Of a stretch of DNA of 64,000 nucleotides, positions 1 through 11,394 are shown one piece after another. Position numbers and translations under genes: made by a program. The DNA is from Eutypa lata. Taxonomy: Eukaryota; Ascomycota; Sordariomycetes; Xylariales; Diatrypaceae. How positions within the stretch are numbered: the stretch's first letter is position 1; the number at the start of each line of letters is the position of its first letter. Under the pieces are notes generated by a model. The model had not been told where the DNA came from and made no database searches. It saw nothing but the letters and a program-made list of their open reading frames with translations. Location: positions 3,224,001 through 3,288,000 of the forward strand of contig JAKULF010000001.1 in NCBI GenBank assembly GCA_022661535.1, given 5' to 3'.

Positions 1-1046
1 GGCTCGAACTTGATAGACGTTATCGGTACCGATGCGTCCCTTCTTGTTGCTTTAGATGGTGATCTTCTCGTGAATGCGGCTGAGATCATGAGATGGGAGG
101 GTGGATGGGTGGAGCAAGGGGCAAAAGCATCAGGGACTTCGGGATTTTCAAACCAGCTCTACTGGCTATTTGCAAGACAGTCCATCATAATCGGCCAGGC
201 CAACTATGGCTTAGCAAGCATCAAAGCGCTCCTTTCATTTGCGGTGTACCTCGATGATGTGTCTATGGTAAGAGAAGGTATAGAGTATCCTGAATCTTAA
301 TGGTAGCTGACATCTTTGGTCTACTTTCAAGTACAACTACGCTCTCAATGCCTATCAAAACGACCTCTGCGCAGGTGTTCTAGGAAACTGGGATACGGAA
401 ACAGGTCAAGGCTCTGAGACTGGTAGGGATCAGGGACATGCGACGACTGCGCTTGGTTGGGCAGCCGAGGCGGCTCGTGTCGTTCAGTCTCAGGGGCACG
501 ACATCTACTCGCTCCACGACAACCTAATACTCAAGGGAGCTGAATATACAGCGAAGTATAACCTCGGATACGAGGTTCCCTACGACCCAAAGTTCTACCG
601 GTGCGAGGCAATTCTGGTTAACGGCCCTTGGGATGCGCCTTCGAACATCAGTAGGGGTGCTGCGAGTGGACCACATGTTTGGGATGTAAGTCATCTTAAT
701 CGATCAGGCATATTGGAACAGGAAAAGCTGATGGTGATGCTGCAGATCATTTATCATCAATATGTGGCGAAGAGAGGCCTTGAGGCGCCGTACGTATCGG
801 AGGCCAAATTGGCTCATGATGCAGCTGGAGGGGAACAGACTGGTCAGTATATTGCCTACGTGGAACCAAGTTTTAGTCCATGCTAACAGTCCCATAGGGA
901 ACGGGAAGCTTTCAACTGACCATCCAATGTGGGGGGACCTCATCTGGTCGTACCCAGGGAAGGGGAAATACCTCAACGATGATAATCGCACGATCTGGGG
1001 CGGTGGGCGCATAGGTGTGAACGGCAGTGGAAATCATAACTCTTAG
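1..1046 (+). CDS. Alginate-lyase superfamily protein (partial, 5' end outside window)
   Basis: The reading frame is open at the left edge, so the N-terminus (probably with a secretion signal) lies outside. Four exons join in frame: to 267, 332-685, 746-842 and 898-1046, with GT..AG introns. The visible part has an aromatic helix (YWLFARQSIIIGQANYG) followed by ETGQGSETGRDQGH. The GRDQGH block is characteristic of the PF05426-type alginate lyase / chondroitin-AC-lyase fold, where the His and neighbouring polar residues sit in the substrate groove. Such enzymes cleave uronate-containing polysaccharides by beta-elimination. The substrate (alginate, glucuronan or another) cannot be told from this fragment. 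It converges with the GH27 alpha-galactosidase, another secreted carbohydrate-active enzyme. The family assignment rests on motif recognition only. Confidence 0.72.
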
Positions 1047-1440
1047 TCAAGTTATTGGTGAATAAAAGCCAGGGAAGTTTTGTTACATCCTTATTGAATA
1101 GCTGGTCCGCATATTGTTGGGCCAAAGACTTTATTACAATAGTTTCGGATTAGTACAAACAGTGATAAAAGTACCTATCGTCATGGTGACTATTTTCTTT
1201 GCATGCTTACATACAATAAAGGGTGTATCTTCTCTTCGTTATTATAACACAATTAATGACATAAGCAGAGAGTTCCGGAGACTGAACTAATCATCTGTAA
1301 ATGGGAAAAAGGGAATCAAGGTGGATGATATCTACAAAAAGATGTTATGCGATGATAGACGTCAATTTTCAGCAATATCAGTTGATACCGTAGGCATAAG
1401 TCGACAGTTGTAGTTATGGCCATTAACATTATATGTCTCA
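1047..1440. other. Convergent intergenic spacer
   Basis: AT-rich 394-bp gap between two 3' ends. It presumably holds the polyadenylation signals of both genes. I see no coding signal. Confidence 0.5.
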
Positions 1441-2860
1441 TCAAGATGCCTGGCAAGACATAAGTAGGACCTTCGTCTGGTGCACAGCAACGTCCTCTAA
1501 GCATATATCGTCTGTAAAATCTCCTAACTCCTTTTCATCCCACACATCCCTAATTGACACAGACGTACCATTACAAAATAAGTCTAAACTGGGCAAACCA
1601 CTCAAGCTCAAGTCGATATTTGTTGTTTTGTTTCCATAGTTCAGTGCCAATGCAACGTATTGTTGGCTAAGTGGGCCTCCCCAAACTTGAATTGATCCCT
1701 CAGTAGATAACTCGGGGATATACGTAGCCGCAACGCCCAACTCGTCCTGGGATATGGCGATGATCTCTTTGTTTAGCAGGATGGACAGCGAAGTTTCCGA
1801 GACATTCGTGATATCAGCACCAATAATCAGCGGGGACTTAAGGGCAGCCCAGAATGAGAAATGGGTCTGCTCTTCGAATTCGTTCATTGTGTAGGTGCCG
1901 ACCTCTAACATGTCCATATCAGCTATTGGGAAAGTTAGCGGGGTTTGCTATTGCCCATCTGTAAACTATACATGACCTTACCCCAAGATCCCGGCTTCTG
2001 GAATGGCGCGATCTCCCTCATCTTGCGAATCATAGTCAATACGCTCACTCCTGCATACCCCGTGTTCAGGCAGTATGCCGTCTGGCAGACGCCGGACTTA
2101 TCGGTCTGGAAAGACGCATGAATATCTCCAGACATGCGGTAGGAGTCCGCAATCTGGTCAGCCCAGTACCAAGGGAATTGGTGTCCCCATTGACACAGGG
2201 CGTAAAAGATATCTCGGCCTGAGGTCTTCAATGCTTGGCCCATCAAATGGAATCTCTCTTGGTTGGATATCGTGCCGGCTTGAAATCCACCGCAGTTGTC
2301 GTACTTGAGGTAGTCAACTCCCCAAGAGGCGTAGGTGTACGCATCGAGTTCCTCGTAACCCCAGCTTCCCGGGTGAAAGTCACAGTCGTAAATACCGGAA
2401 TCGCTGAATGCGAAAAGCCAAGATTCCATGTTAGTCATACAGCTATGCTTATTCTTGGGGATTTTTTGTCCCTGGTAAGAACAAACCTGTATATGCCAAG
2501 CTTCAAACCAAGGTCGTGAACATAACCAGCCACGCCTTTGATTCCAGAAGGAAACGTAGTCGCGTTGGCTTGTTGTTGCCCATTTGCTGCCCTCGTCTCG
2601 GCCTGCCAACCAGCGTCTATCATTACATGATCATATCCGGCTTCTGCTAGACCCAGTTTAACCAGTGTTGTTGCTGTGTCCTCAATCAAGCTTTGGTTTA
2701 TATTGGCCTTAAATGTGTTCCACGAATTCCAGCCTATTCCAGTATTTAATAAGCACTGTTCGCTGTAGGGCTCATGAATAATGGTATACATACCCATCTG
2801 AGGTTTGGATGCCGCCTCTGTGCCAACCAAGAAGAGGCTCAAAAGGGGTAATAAACCCAT
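1441..2860 (-). CDS. GH27 alpha-galactosidase, secreted
   Basis: Alpha-galactosidases of family GH27 remove terminal alpha-1,6-galactose from galactomannan and raffinose-type sugars, with retention. Exons 2860-2487, 2403-1982 and 1922-1441 join in frame to 425 aa, a usual length for single-domain fungal GH27. The first 17 residues look like a signal peptide. The (beta/alpha)8 barrel starts at GWNSWNTF; the nucleophile is Asp160 in LKYDNC and the probable acid/base is Asp218 in RMSGDI, where most homologues have RxSND. The block DMDMLEVG is also typical. A C-terminal beta-sandwich follows, with no carbohydrate-binding module. The start is chosen because it begins the signal peptide and has a TATA-like box about 72 bp upstream. 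It is divergent from the fasciclin gene. Confidence 0.93.
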
Positions 2861-3370
2861 GGCGTAAGGTTTCCAGGAATAGTGGGGAGATAATGAGGAG
2901 AGCTTAAACTATGGCAGCTGGGATTTGCCGTTTATACAGTCCCGACCTTACACATTTCTTGCCGTCCCAACGTCTGAGCAGGGATTTCTCCTGACCATGT
3001 TAAGAATAATATGAAATATTACACATTTACGTAAATTCCGGGAATGCTTTTGGGTGCGGCTTTCATCATACGGCATTGCCCCATAGTACCGGGCCGACGG
3101 AGTAAGTACCGGTGATTGTCCGTAATAATTAGACCCACTAACAAACGATCATTTTGTTGAGGTGACGGCTTGGCCGGGGCTCTCCCGACGTGGTTTTCCG
3201 GTAGATCTCGGCAAGTCAAGAAGAGAAGTTACTGATAACATTGCCGGAATTCATGTCACAAGCTGCTTATCTTGATAATTTCGTCTGCAGCCCGGGTCCA
3301 TTGCCAAATCAACAGTTCACCCCTGATGTGCTGATCGATTCATAATCGCAAGTGAGCTGTAACGAGCAAG
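2861..3370. other. Divergent promoter region, GH27 / fasciclin
   Basis: 510-bp spacer between two divergent start codons; it must hold both promoters. Apart from the TATA-like box at 2931-2936 I see no convincing element and no gene. Confidence 0.5.
2931..2936 (-). promoter_or_regulatory. TATA-like box of the GH27 gene
   Basis: On the minus strand the sequence reads TGTATAAACGG about 72 bp before the ATG at 2860. A GTGGGG word at 2882-2887 fits the short CreA consensus SYGGRG, but so short a word may be chance. Confidence 0.4.
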
Positions 3371-4131
3371 ATGATGTTCAATCCTAAAGTCTTTTTCTTT
3401 TTATGGCTTAACTGTTTAGTGCTCGCCGAAGACAGTGTCCGATTGCCTTTGTCGTACAGGCCTTTCCCGGAGGGTTTGTACCAGCCACCAAAGCCAGCAG
3501 GTTCCACCTCTTTGCTTGATTATGTGAACTCAAGGAGTGACCTTAGCACCCTAGCTCGTATCCTCTCGGAGAGCGCAGGTATGGCATATATTCTAGTTCT
3601 AAATGTGCACACAAGTGTTAACCTCTTGTAAGGCTTTACCCGAGCATTCGATACTGTGCCCACGTGGAATTTCACATTCTTTGCACCCTCGGATACCGCA
3701 TTCAATAACACGGGGCAATATTTCAATACGTACGCGGTGACACCTAAAGGGAAATGGTGGCTCGGCAATCTGGTGCAACACCATTATGTCCCCAACACCC
3801 AGCTGAGCGTTTCGTCTTTTTCCACCAACTATACCCGGCTCCAGACCGGCACGTTTCTCTACATCGGAGCACAGGTCGTTGACGAGGGCCTGGTGATCAA
3901 CCGAGCAGCTACGGTTACTGAGGCTGATATCCCAATCACAAATGTAAGACCACCATGGCGTTGCTACTATGACTGGAGGACAGGTGTACTAATCGTAATA
4001 ACTAGGGCCTGGTGCATATAATTGACAGGATTATTGATCCTTCGGCTATGATATTCGAGGCTGATATGGAGAAGACAAAGCAGAACTTCATTGCTGGAAG
4101 CTGTTCCAACCCTGATCTACCTTACTGTTAG
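3371..4131 (+). CDS. Secreted fasciclin (FAS1) domain protein
   Basis: Exons 3371-3578, 3633-3943 and 4006-4131 join in frame to 214 aa. The N-terminus (MMFNPKVFFFLWLNCLVLA) is a clear signal peptide. A single FAS1-type domain follows. Its typical parts are the H1-like FTFFAPSDTAFNN block, the central QHHYVPN segment and the late GLVHIIDRIIDP block. FAS1 domains usually mediate adhesion or surface interactions outside the cell. There is no GPI-like hydrophobic tail; the protein ends SNPDLPYC, so it is probably soluble and secreted. NTG, NFT and NYT sequons suggest N-glycosylation. No catalytic role is claimed. Confidence 0.82.
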
Positions 4132-4824
4132 GGGCCAATAGCCATTCTTCATGAGAAAGGGAGTAGTACCCGGCTTCGAGATATAGATACGGGAACTATC
4201 CCATATATATAATTGAGCACAACGGATTGTATGATGGGTCAACTGACGAGATATCTTGTACCTAGAGATCCTAGACTTGTTATAGACCATTTGCACCATT
4301 ATTTCTGGATTATACATTCGAACCAAGCATTCCGGGACTATCATTGGTTGATTCGCTCTGTCGGGTTTCGCCATTTGGGCAGAAAGCACGAGCTTGCCTC
4401 CGCCTCCAACTCAATCGCGGCAGCTGGCTCCAATCGCTCGGGAAAGCTTTATCTAGCTGTGCCGATCTCGAACAGAATAGCTTCTTTGGTGTGGGAAGTG
4501 AAAGTTTACTAATGGACTCGAGTTCTTGCGTCATCTTCCTCTTCCTCCATCAAGTGATGACCAAATGCGACGTCAATGGAAAGAGAGGGGTAATACCGAC
4601 GTGTTGAAGTTATCCTATCCCACCACTGAGCTGTATTTGTTGCTATTCGTCATCTGGTGGACATTGACGTTATCGTAGAGATGTCCGGATGTCGCTCTTG
4701 GTAATTGATGTTATAAAGATGCTTCACCCCTTCCAATCTGCTAACAACATTGCTATTTAGTAGCTCTTCGATAAACTGAAATAGACACGAGCCATATATC
4801 CGACTGTAGGATACGATATTGATA
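4132..4824. other. Intergenic spacer without recognised gene
   Basis: 693 bp between the fasciclin 3' end and the dioxygenase start. The open frames here have no recognisable motif or splice structure. It should contain the dioxygenase promoter. Confidence 0.4.
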
Positions 4825-6223
4825 ATGTCGACCACAACTACCGTAACACAGCCCACTGAGGTCACGCTGAAGCTCGCCTTTGACGAGAAATCTCACGAGC
4901 AGGTACGTTCAATGACCGTCAATTGCGTGTAATCGATGTATTAATAAGTCTCAGTACAAATACCACGATTACCTACCAGTCTATGACGAGAAGACGCACT
5001 TGGATCCCCTCGAGCCATTCGAGTTCCACGACCGTGGTCTTGCCGCCAACAAGGAAAAACCCAGCTTGATCCCTCAAGACAATCCCGATGTCAAAGTCAC
5101 CAAGCTCACACCCGTCATCGGCACCGAGATCCGCGGACTGCAGCTCTCGAAGCTTAGTGATGCCCAGAAAGACGAGCTCGCCCTGTTGGTCGCAGAGCGA
5201 GGCGTCGTCGTCTTCCGCGACCAGGATTTCAAGGACATCGGTATCGAGCAACAGAAAGCGTTTGGCCGGTACTTCGGACCTCTACACATTCATGTGAGTC
5301 AATCAACCAACCAGTCAGAACCCCTTGCCACCCTTTCCCTCACACCCTCATTACATAGTGCATAGTATACCCAGCCAGACAGATCACTAACAGACCACCC
5401 CCACAGCCCGTAGGAGCGCACGTCAAGGACTCCCTAGAACTCCACAACATCTACCTGGGGCCCGACAACGAGTACCGCAACCGCAACAAGCTCAACAAGC
5501 TGACGACGGTGGGCTACCACTCGGACGTCTCGTACGAGCACCAGACCCCCGGGATCACGATCCTGACGCTTCTGTCCGTCCCGCCCACGGGCGGCGACAC
5601 GGCCTGGGCGTCGCAGGCGGCCGCGTATGCGCGACTGTCACAACCCATCCAGACGCTGCTCGAAGGGTTGCGCGCCGAGCACAGCGGGTTCCCACAGGCG
5701 GAGAACGCAAGGCGCGATGGGAAATTTGTCCGTAGGGAGCCGGTGCGGTCGGAACACCCTGTTGTGAGGGTTCATCCGGTCAGTAGTATCTTCATGGCTT
5801 CCCGTTACCCTGTTAAGAGATCGCGCGCTAAAATTCTACGTTTCGTAACTAGGCGACGGGGCAGAAGGCGCTGTTCGTCAACCCGGGCTTCACGAAGAGG
5901 ATCGTCGGCTTGAAGGACGAGGAGTCGGATGCGCTCTTGAAGCTCCTGTTTAAGGTACGTATATCACCTACCTCGCCACATCTATTTAGGCACGCACACA
6001 CTCTGAAACTTTCCCACAGCATATATCACAGGGACAGGACTTTCAGGTCCGCGTTCGGTGGGAGGAAGGCACAGTAGCACTGTGGGATAACCGCGTGACT
6101 GCGCACACCGCCATCTCGGACTACAATGTTCACAACCCCCAGGAAGGCCTGAGGCATGGGTTTAGAATCACGACGCTGGCGGACAAGCCCAAGGGTGTCG
6201 ATGGGCTGGATACTATTTGGTGA
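4825..6223 (+). CDS. TauD/TfdA-family Fe(II)/2-oxoglutarate dioxygenase
   Basis: Five exons (4825-4902, 4955-5293, 5407-5778, 5853-5954, 6020-6223) join in frame to 364 aa. The TauD fold is plain. GTEIRGLQL and VVFRDQDF mark the N-terminal half. The iron ligands are His177 and Asp179 in YHSDVSYE, with the distal His326 in NRVTAHTA. Arginines in GLRHGFRIT would bind 2-oxoglutarate. Fungal members include sulfonate/taurine dioxygenases that release sulfite for sulfur supply, as in yeast JLP1, but many are unassigned. The substrate is therefore open. No signal peptide is seen, so it should be cytosolic. Confidence 0.9.
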
Positions 6224-6579
6224 GCAAGGCGTTGTTGTCGGTCGCGCTTCAGTAGGGCGTGCTTGTGCGAACTATTTCCAATATGAATTTAGCTCAACTT
6301 TAGTAATTGTGATGTAATACTCCGACGAGCGCGAGGGGATATGAATCGAACTTCTATAAGTTGGAAGTCAGTAGTCCATAGTATCACCCTTTATGATTCA
6401 TCCATCCGAGAGACTTGTCTATTCTGGCACACATCATTTAATAGTGGCCAAGTGAACTAGTCACATCTCGAGCAACCTCTTCCGTTCTTCTGTCTCATAG
6501 AGACGACCCCCCACGATTCCATATCACGCCCGTTTCCCCTGTGCCAGAGATTCCCGTGGTGATAAGGTCATATCCAGCG
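6224..6579. other. Convergent intergenic spacer
   Basis: 356 bp between two 3' ends; no coding or RNA signal seen. Confidence 0.4.
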
Positions 6580-7250
6580 TCACATTGGAACGACTCCCAT
6601 GATGGTCGGTGTGACCCCTTTAGTGTTGATAGGCCTGCCGTCGGTGATTCCTATTCGACTCGGTACTTCGATCGTGGTGCCTTGCTTCTTGATCTCCTCG
6701 GTTGTAGCTTCAGGATACTCGACATACAATGAAGAGACCATCTCTGTATCGGCATTGATATCCGTTTCAGAGCAGTGAAACATGGAATACCCTAATACTG
6801 TATCTCCCGAAGGCGTCGTGCAGGTGTACTTCTGGGATTCGTCAAGGAGGCAGATTCCAACTGGCTGAAGCTCGCCTGTGTCTAGGCCCGTCACAAGAAA
6901 TTTTTCAACTACCGCTAAACAGAGTGAAAGTTAGCAACTTCCAGGTACATGGGCATTGTCAGGATATAGTTACCAAAGACACCCATGCCGTTCATCCACC
7001 AAAGGTGAAAAGGCCGCTCTTCTAGGTTGAAGAGCTTTACAAAGCCGTCGGGGTCGGCGATGGCAATATCAAGAGTGATCTTGTGGCTAAAGACTATCTT
7101 GCAGTCGGCGGGTGCAGAAGTGAAGAATTGGTACTCCATGAAGGGTATATGGAGCGGTTGAGTCTCCGAACGTAAGCGATAAATCCAGAAGTCGGTCAAT
7201 CCAACCCAAAAGAGGGCCATGAGGACCAAAAAGACCTTGTAGAAGTGCAT
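6580..7250 (-). CDS. Unknown protein with N-terminal membrane anchor
   Basis: Exons 7250-6974 and 6914-6580 join in phase across a GT..AG intron to 203 aa. Residues 4-24 (YKVFLVLMALFWVGLTDFW) form one hydrophobic helix, either an uncleaved signal anchor or a signal peptide. The rest is polar, with few cysteines (SADCKIVF, ICLLD, YTCTT, MFHCSE), and could be a small beta-rich extracellular domain. I do not recognise a family. Open reading through the intron would stop soon after it, which supports the two-exon model. It might be a secreted effector-like or lineage-specific protein, but nothing in the sequence assigns a function. Confidence 0.6.
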
Positions 7251-8235
7251 CGTGATTTGTATTACTGCTCATTCAGCGGGGTTGGCTGGTTATTGATAGA
7301 TTGTCGGGAGGTTTCGAACCCTGCTGGAGTTGTAATGGTGCTCGCCAGTGTTGAATTCGTCCTGTATGTGCCTGTTTGCTTTGGAGTGGCAGGTAGAAAA
7401 TGTAGAAGGGAAATCCGAAGCGCGACTCAAGGGGGTTAACAGTTGGTTTAGCGTGAAAATAAATAGGTGACTACCAAGTCTACTGTAGGTATGCTGTCTT
7501 CAGTTAACGTTGCCTACGAATACCACATTAGTAGTCTACTTACTTATCCTAGGTACCTACATAAATCTCTACGTAGGCCAAAAGATACAACATGGCCTTC
7601 TGTAGATTGTTGACGGTGGGGGGAAGAAGTTTGAGAGAACTAATGGCATATATAAGACCATCAAGGTAGATGATCTAGCATTTTAGAACGTATTGGAGAT
7701 CTAAACTTACGAAGTACTGGCATTATTTAAACATGAATATCATGGCTGTTTTAATGCAGGTAAATACATACTTAAAACACTTAATAATTTCGTCAATCAT
7801 TTAACATGATTTAAGTTCTGTATAACGAAACATATCAGCAGTCTAAGTACAGAATATAATTATTTAAAGCTGAATAGAACTGGGAGTCGCAGGACTTGTA
7901 CATTTGATAGATATCCAATGTGAGTTATTCATGCTGTAACTAGGGAATCCCGTCATTCCTTATGATATTCCTCTCTCTACGATCTATAGCCTAGATTCAG
8001 CTTTATATCTTGAAGCGTAGTTTCCGTAATAACCCATTCCATTTAACACTTGATCTTACGGACTTGAGAGCTGTACGAAAACGGGTGTTTGGTACAGTGA
8101 CAGTACATAGTATGCTAGGGGCATGAGCACAGAGGGAGGAGTGCAATCCAAACAGGCCAATATCGTCAACCCTGATATACCCACAATGTATTCTATCATA
8201 GGTTATACAGCCAATTGCTACCACGAGCTTGAAAT
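7251..8235. other. AT-rich intergenic spacer
   Basis: 985 bp, AT-rich, with a CCTAGGTACCTAC word at 7548-7560. No supported gene; one 81-codon minus-strand frame abutting the acetyltransferase has no family features. Confidence 0.4.
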
Positions 8236-9039
8236 CTAAGTCTCCCAAGGCTTGATCGTCTTCCCTTCTTCATATCTCCCACCGGCAGGTCGCCACATAA
8301 GCCAGAACGTAAACGGGCCGACTTTCTCCTCTGTCTCTTTCCACCTTTCATCTGGGTTGTCCGTTGTCGGTGCAGTTACATTCTCTTCGACGTAGATAAA
8401 CCCATTTGCTTCATACAGTGGCCTACCCGATGCGGTCGCATCTAGGAAGAACTCGAGCCCGAGTTCGTCCGCCTTCTTTATGCCCCAGTCCATGACCTGC
8501 TGTCCGACACCGCGGCGGCGGTAATCAGGGTGGGTAAACACGTTGAAGAGGTCTTGTCCAAGATTAGCATCTGTAACAAAGCAAGCAGCCAGCATGAGGA
8601 GGAGGATGATAATGAACAATGGGAGTAACCTACACACATGAGGCCTTTGAGCCGCCTGATATCTCGGCCTGCCTAGGCTTTCCAGTGCCTTCTCCGCAAA
8701 TGTGCGCGAACTGTCATCCGGGAACCAAGTGACTTCCAAAGTATGCGGCTCAGCAAACGGGTTCGTCTCGTGGATATTCCACGCGGCGGCTCCTGCCAGC
8801 TTGCCGGTCTTGACATCGACGACCTTTTGCCAATGGCTGGAAGGATCATGCGTGTGCCACATCTTGAGCCGCGCGGCGGCTTCCTCGATAGCGGCCTCGC
8901 GGGCCCCGGCCCCGGGCCCGTGAACTGGGAAGAAAATGTGCAGGAACTTCTGCGGCGGGTCTTCGTAGGCCTCCAACATGCACCGGGCGAGTGCCGGGAA
9001 GTCGACCTCTGGGTCGATGTCTTGGAGTTCGAGAGACAT
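8236..9039 (-). CDS. GNAT-family N-acetyltransferase
   Basis: A 63-bp intron (8571-8633) interrupts the gene. Exons 9039-8634 and 8570-8236 join to 246 aa. Without splicing, a short hydrophobic stretch would be inserted in the middle of the domain, so the spliced model is preferred. The acetyl-CoA loop is YRRRGVGQQVMDWG, matching the GNAT motif A pattern R/Q-x-x-G-x-G/A. The preceding strand LFNVFTHPDY and the later PLYEANGFI (motif B) are typical. Fungal homologues of this size are usually annotated only as GNAT proteins. The acceptor may be a small amine or a protein N-terminus. No targeting signal is seen. Confidence 0.88.
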   Translation of the reverse strand: MSLELQDIDPEVDFPALARCMLEAYEDPPQKFLHIFFPVHGPGAGAREAAIEEAAARLKMWHTHDPSSHWQKVVDVKTGKLAGAAAWNIHETNPFAEPHTLEVTWFPDDSSRTFAEKALESLGRPRYQAAQRPHVCRLLPLFIIILLLMLAACFVTDANLGQDLFNVFTHPDYRRRGVGQQVMDWGIKKADELGLEFFLDATASGRPLYEANGFIYVEENVTAPTTDNPDERWKETEEKVGPFTFWLMWRPAGGRYEEGKTIKPWET

Positions 9040-10278
9040 GATTTACTAATCACGATAATAAGGGGTAGGGGGTTAAGTGGTTCGGTGTTGGAGGACGATA
9101 TCTGCAGCGCTGAAAAGCTGGGCATGGAGGTGATTCATCTAGTGGTCGCATTGTACCAGCCCATAGGACAATGGCTGGACTGCTCTAGGGCCGTGTCAAA
9201 GACTTTCCCCGTCTTCATCTATAGGAGTGTAACGATGGTCTGTAGTCAGTTATGCAGGTCGGCTCCTGGCGGATTACGCGAGGTGTATGTATATCATCAT
9301 CATGTCTTAAACTACTAGTTAAGTGGCTTTGAAAAGACAAGTTGCTAAGCCTAAAAACTTGATCTTAGCAGTCCACAACAGCCACGAATCATCCTCTTCA
9401 TACTACACTCCGCTCCTTAGTTGGAGTAGGTTGCATTCCGTACTGACTATTGGGATCCTAACCAACACCTCACTTAAGGTTGCAGTGAGATTTTAAGTGC
9501 ATTTCGTATAATTTGTGTTACACAATATTAACCTTAACGCCTGCTGCCTAGCACAAGCACTTCCTTGGCCTTGACATTATTAGGCCATCCCGCGTCTGCA
9601 ATCAGCTACGTTAACGGTTTAGCATGGCACATATGTTCTACTATCCCCATTCTTGCACCGTTGGCTTTGTTACTAAGGTTGCATTGTACAATTAACATAA
9701 GTCCGAACCAGCTTCAACTATCTTCCGCGACAGGGAACTGCATAAGCTGATGGCACCCCAGACGGGAGAGCCTGTTGCCGCTAGCTCCGCGCTGCAGCAC
9801 GATATCCCTTGTTACGATATCCCTTGTTGCAGGGGATCCTTCCGGGAGATCCTAAGTATATGCATACATGTAATACGTGAATTTCCTATTTGGGACAGCA
9901 AGTTCCAATGAAGTGAAATAAAAAACAAAACAAAACAGCAACGACAATCTCTACACAATGACATTTCGTTGCACTGTGGCAACAAGCTGCACCATTTAAT
10001 AACGGTATATGCCCTTTCGCCACATGAGCAATATGATCTCGTAGTTAGCGCAAGAACATTTGACTCACGCCTGTGTCAGATAGCAATAAGTAGTAGTAGT
10101 TGTAGTTACAGACTGGGTCACCCTTATTATGAATTATGACACGTCCCTTAATACCTAATTCCTTAGCCGTGTAGAACCATAGTCCTGAAGCTAAAGTGAC
10201 TTTCCTATTTGACCGTCTCGGTGATTATACATGTAGATGCCTCACCAGCTCCGGGGGAAATATTGTACACAAGTGTCT
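9040..10278. other. AT-rich intergenic spacer
   Basis: 1.24 kb between the GNAT start and the hydrolase 3' end; contains the GNAT promoter. No gene, tRNA or long repeat is visible to me. Confidence 0.4.
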
Positions 10279-11394
10279 CTAGAACTGGCGCACAAATTCC
10301 CCGATCTTCGCCGCGACGCCCCAGGCGCTCTTCTCGAAACCAAACACATCGCCTACCAAAAACGTGTCATGGACCGCGGCTTCCTCGTGGTGAGTCTCCA
10401 CCACGTTCCCGTCGATCCCACGCATCTCCTCTGCCCACTGCGTGATGCGCTCGAAGAAGATCTCGGCAGACCCCGCATTCGCGAATATGGGTACTGGTGT
10501 TGGGAATGGTTTGCCCAGGGGCGTGATATACGGGTCGGACTCACCATCGGGGAGGTGACCCGCGTAGGCGTGTGCGCCCCAGGCCGGGAATGATGATGGG
10601 ATGAAGTCCGTGCCGCGGTGCAGGTTGCCCGCCGTCTGGTACTGGAAGGGGGCCACCCACGATGAGAGTAGGACGGCGCACTTGGGCGGAGGGGTGTTGA
10701 TCGCGGTTCCGAACTCAGAGAGGTAGCGGAGCAGGGCCGTGGCGAGGTTAGCGCCGGCGCTGTCGCCGGCCACGACGACCTGGCGCGCCGGGATGCGGAG
10801 CTCGTTCAGCAGGAAGAGGTAACTGGATAGGGCGTCTTGCAGCGCTGCGGGGAATGGGTTCAGGCCCCCGTAACCGGAGAGGCGGTATTGCAAAGAGAAC
10901 ACTGCATCTGCGCCCCCCTTTTCGAGCAGCTTCTTCGCGATGGACCCGCATTGCGCATCTCGGCCATCGCCTTGGATGAAGGCTCCCCCGTGGAAGTAGA
11001 GGACGACGGTCTTCGAAGCTATGTCTGCGCCGGGAGCTTGCGGGAACCACGTCCCTCCGATCGTCGCGGGTTTGGTGGCTTCTGATGCCAGTGGTCCTTT
11101 GTAGACGTCCGAGGCCGATGGTGCCACGGTTTGAAACCTCCCGCCCTCCTTACCTTTGCCCAAAGTGAGTGTCTCTGTGATTCCAATGCGAGAAGTGACA
11201 TCGAGTAGTGGGTAGGCAAGGCGGGTCATGAAGGTCTGTTTCGCGCTCCAGGCTGGATGCGGCCTAAAGCCGGGGATCAGGGCTCTGACAATATAGTAAG
11301 GCAGCCGTGGGATGACTGTGACGAAATATGATAGCTGGAATATGAATCGCAGAGGTTGGTACGATACCAGCGGGTGTCTGTCATGGCTCGTCAT
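10279..11394 (-). CDS. Alpha/beta hydrolase, HSL (hormone-sensitive lipase-like) family
   Basis: Single-exon gene of 371 aa. The oxyanion-hole motif HGGAF is at residues 135-139 and the nucleophile Ser212 lies in GDSAG. The general base is probably His342 in AVHDTF, and an acidic residue near NAGSAEIFFER would complete the triad. This is the bacterial-HSL-like esterase pattern (alpha/beta hydrolase fold-3, PF07859). Such enzymes hydrolyse short-chain esters, and fungal ones sometimes act on secondary metabolites. An N-terminal hydrophobic stretch (residues 15-40) may associate with membranes. It lies about 4 kb upstream of the AOS gene, but opposite orientation and an intervening receptor gene give no evidence that it belongs to the cluster. 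Confidence 0.88.
   Translation of the reverse strand: MTSHDRHPLVSYQPLRFIFQLSYFVTVIPRLPYYIVRALIPGFRPHPAWSAKQTFMTRLAYPLLDVTSRIGITETLTLGKGKEGGRFQTVAPSASDVYKGPLASEATKPATIGGTWFPQAPGADIASKTVVLYFHGGAFIQGDGRDAQCGSIAKKLLEKGGADAVFSLQYRLSGYGGLNPFPAALQDALSSYLFLLNELRIPARQVVVAGDSAGANLATALLRYLSEFGTAINTPPPKCAVLLSSWVAPFQYQTAGNLHRGTDFIPSSFPAWGAHAYAGHLPDGESDPYITPLGKPFPTPVPIFANAGSAEIFFERITQWAEEMRGIDGNVVETHHEEAAVHDTFLVGDVFGFEKSAWGVAAKIGEFVRQF

Noticed and set aside
6330..6370. Short GTTCGATTC-like word resembling a tRNA B box
   Set aside because: No pairing T-stem, acceptor stem or anticodon arm around it.
8003..8248. 81-codon minus-strand frame abutting the acetyltransferase stop
   Set aside because: No motif, and it overlaps the 3' end of a well-supported gene.
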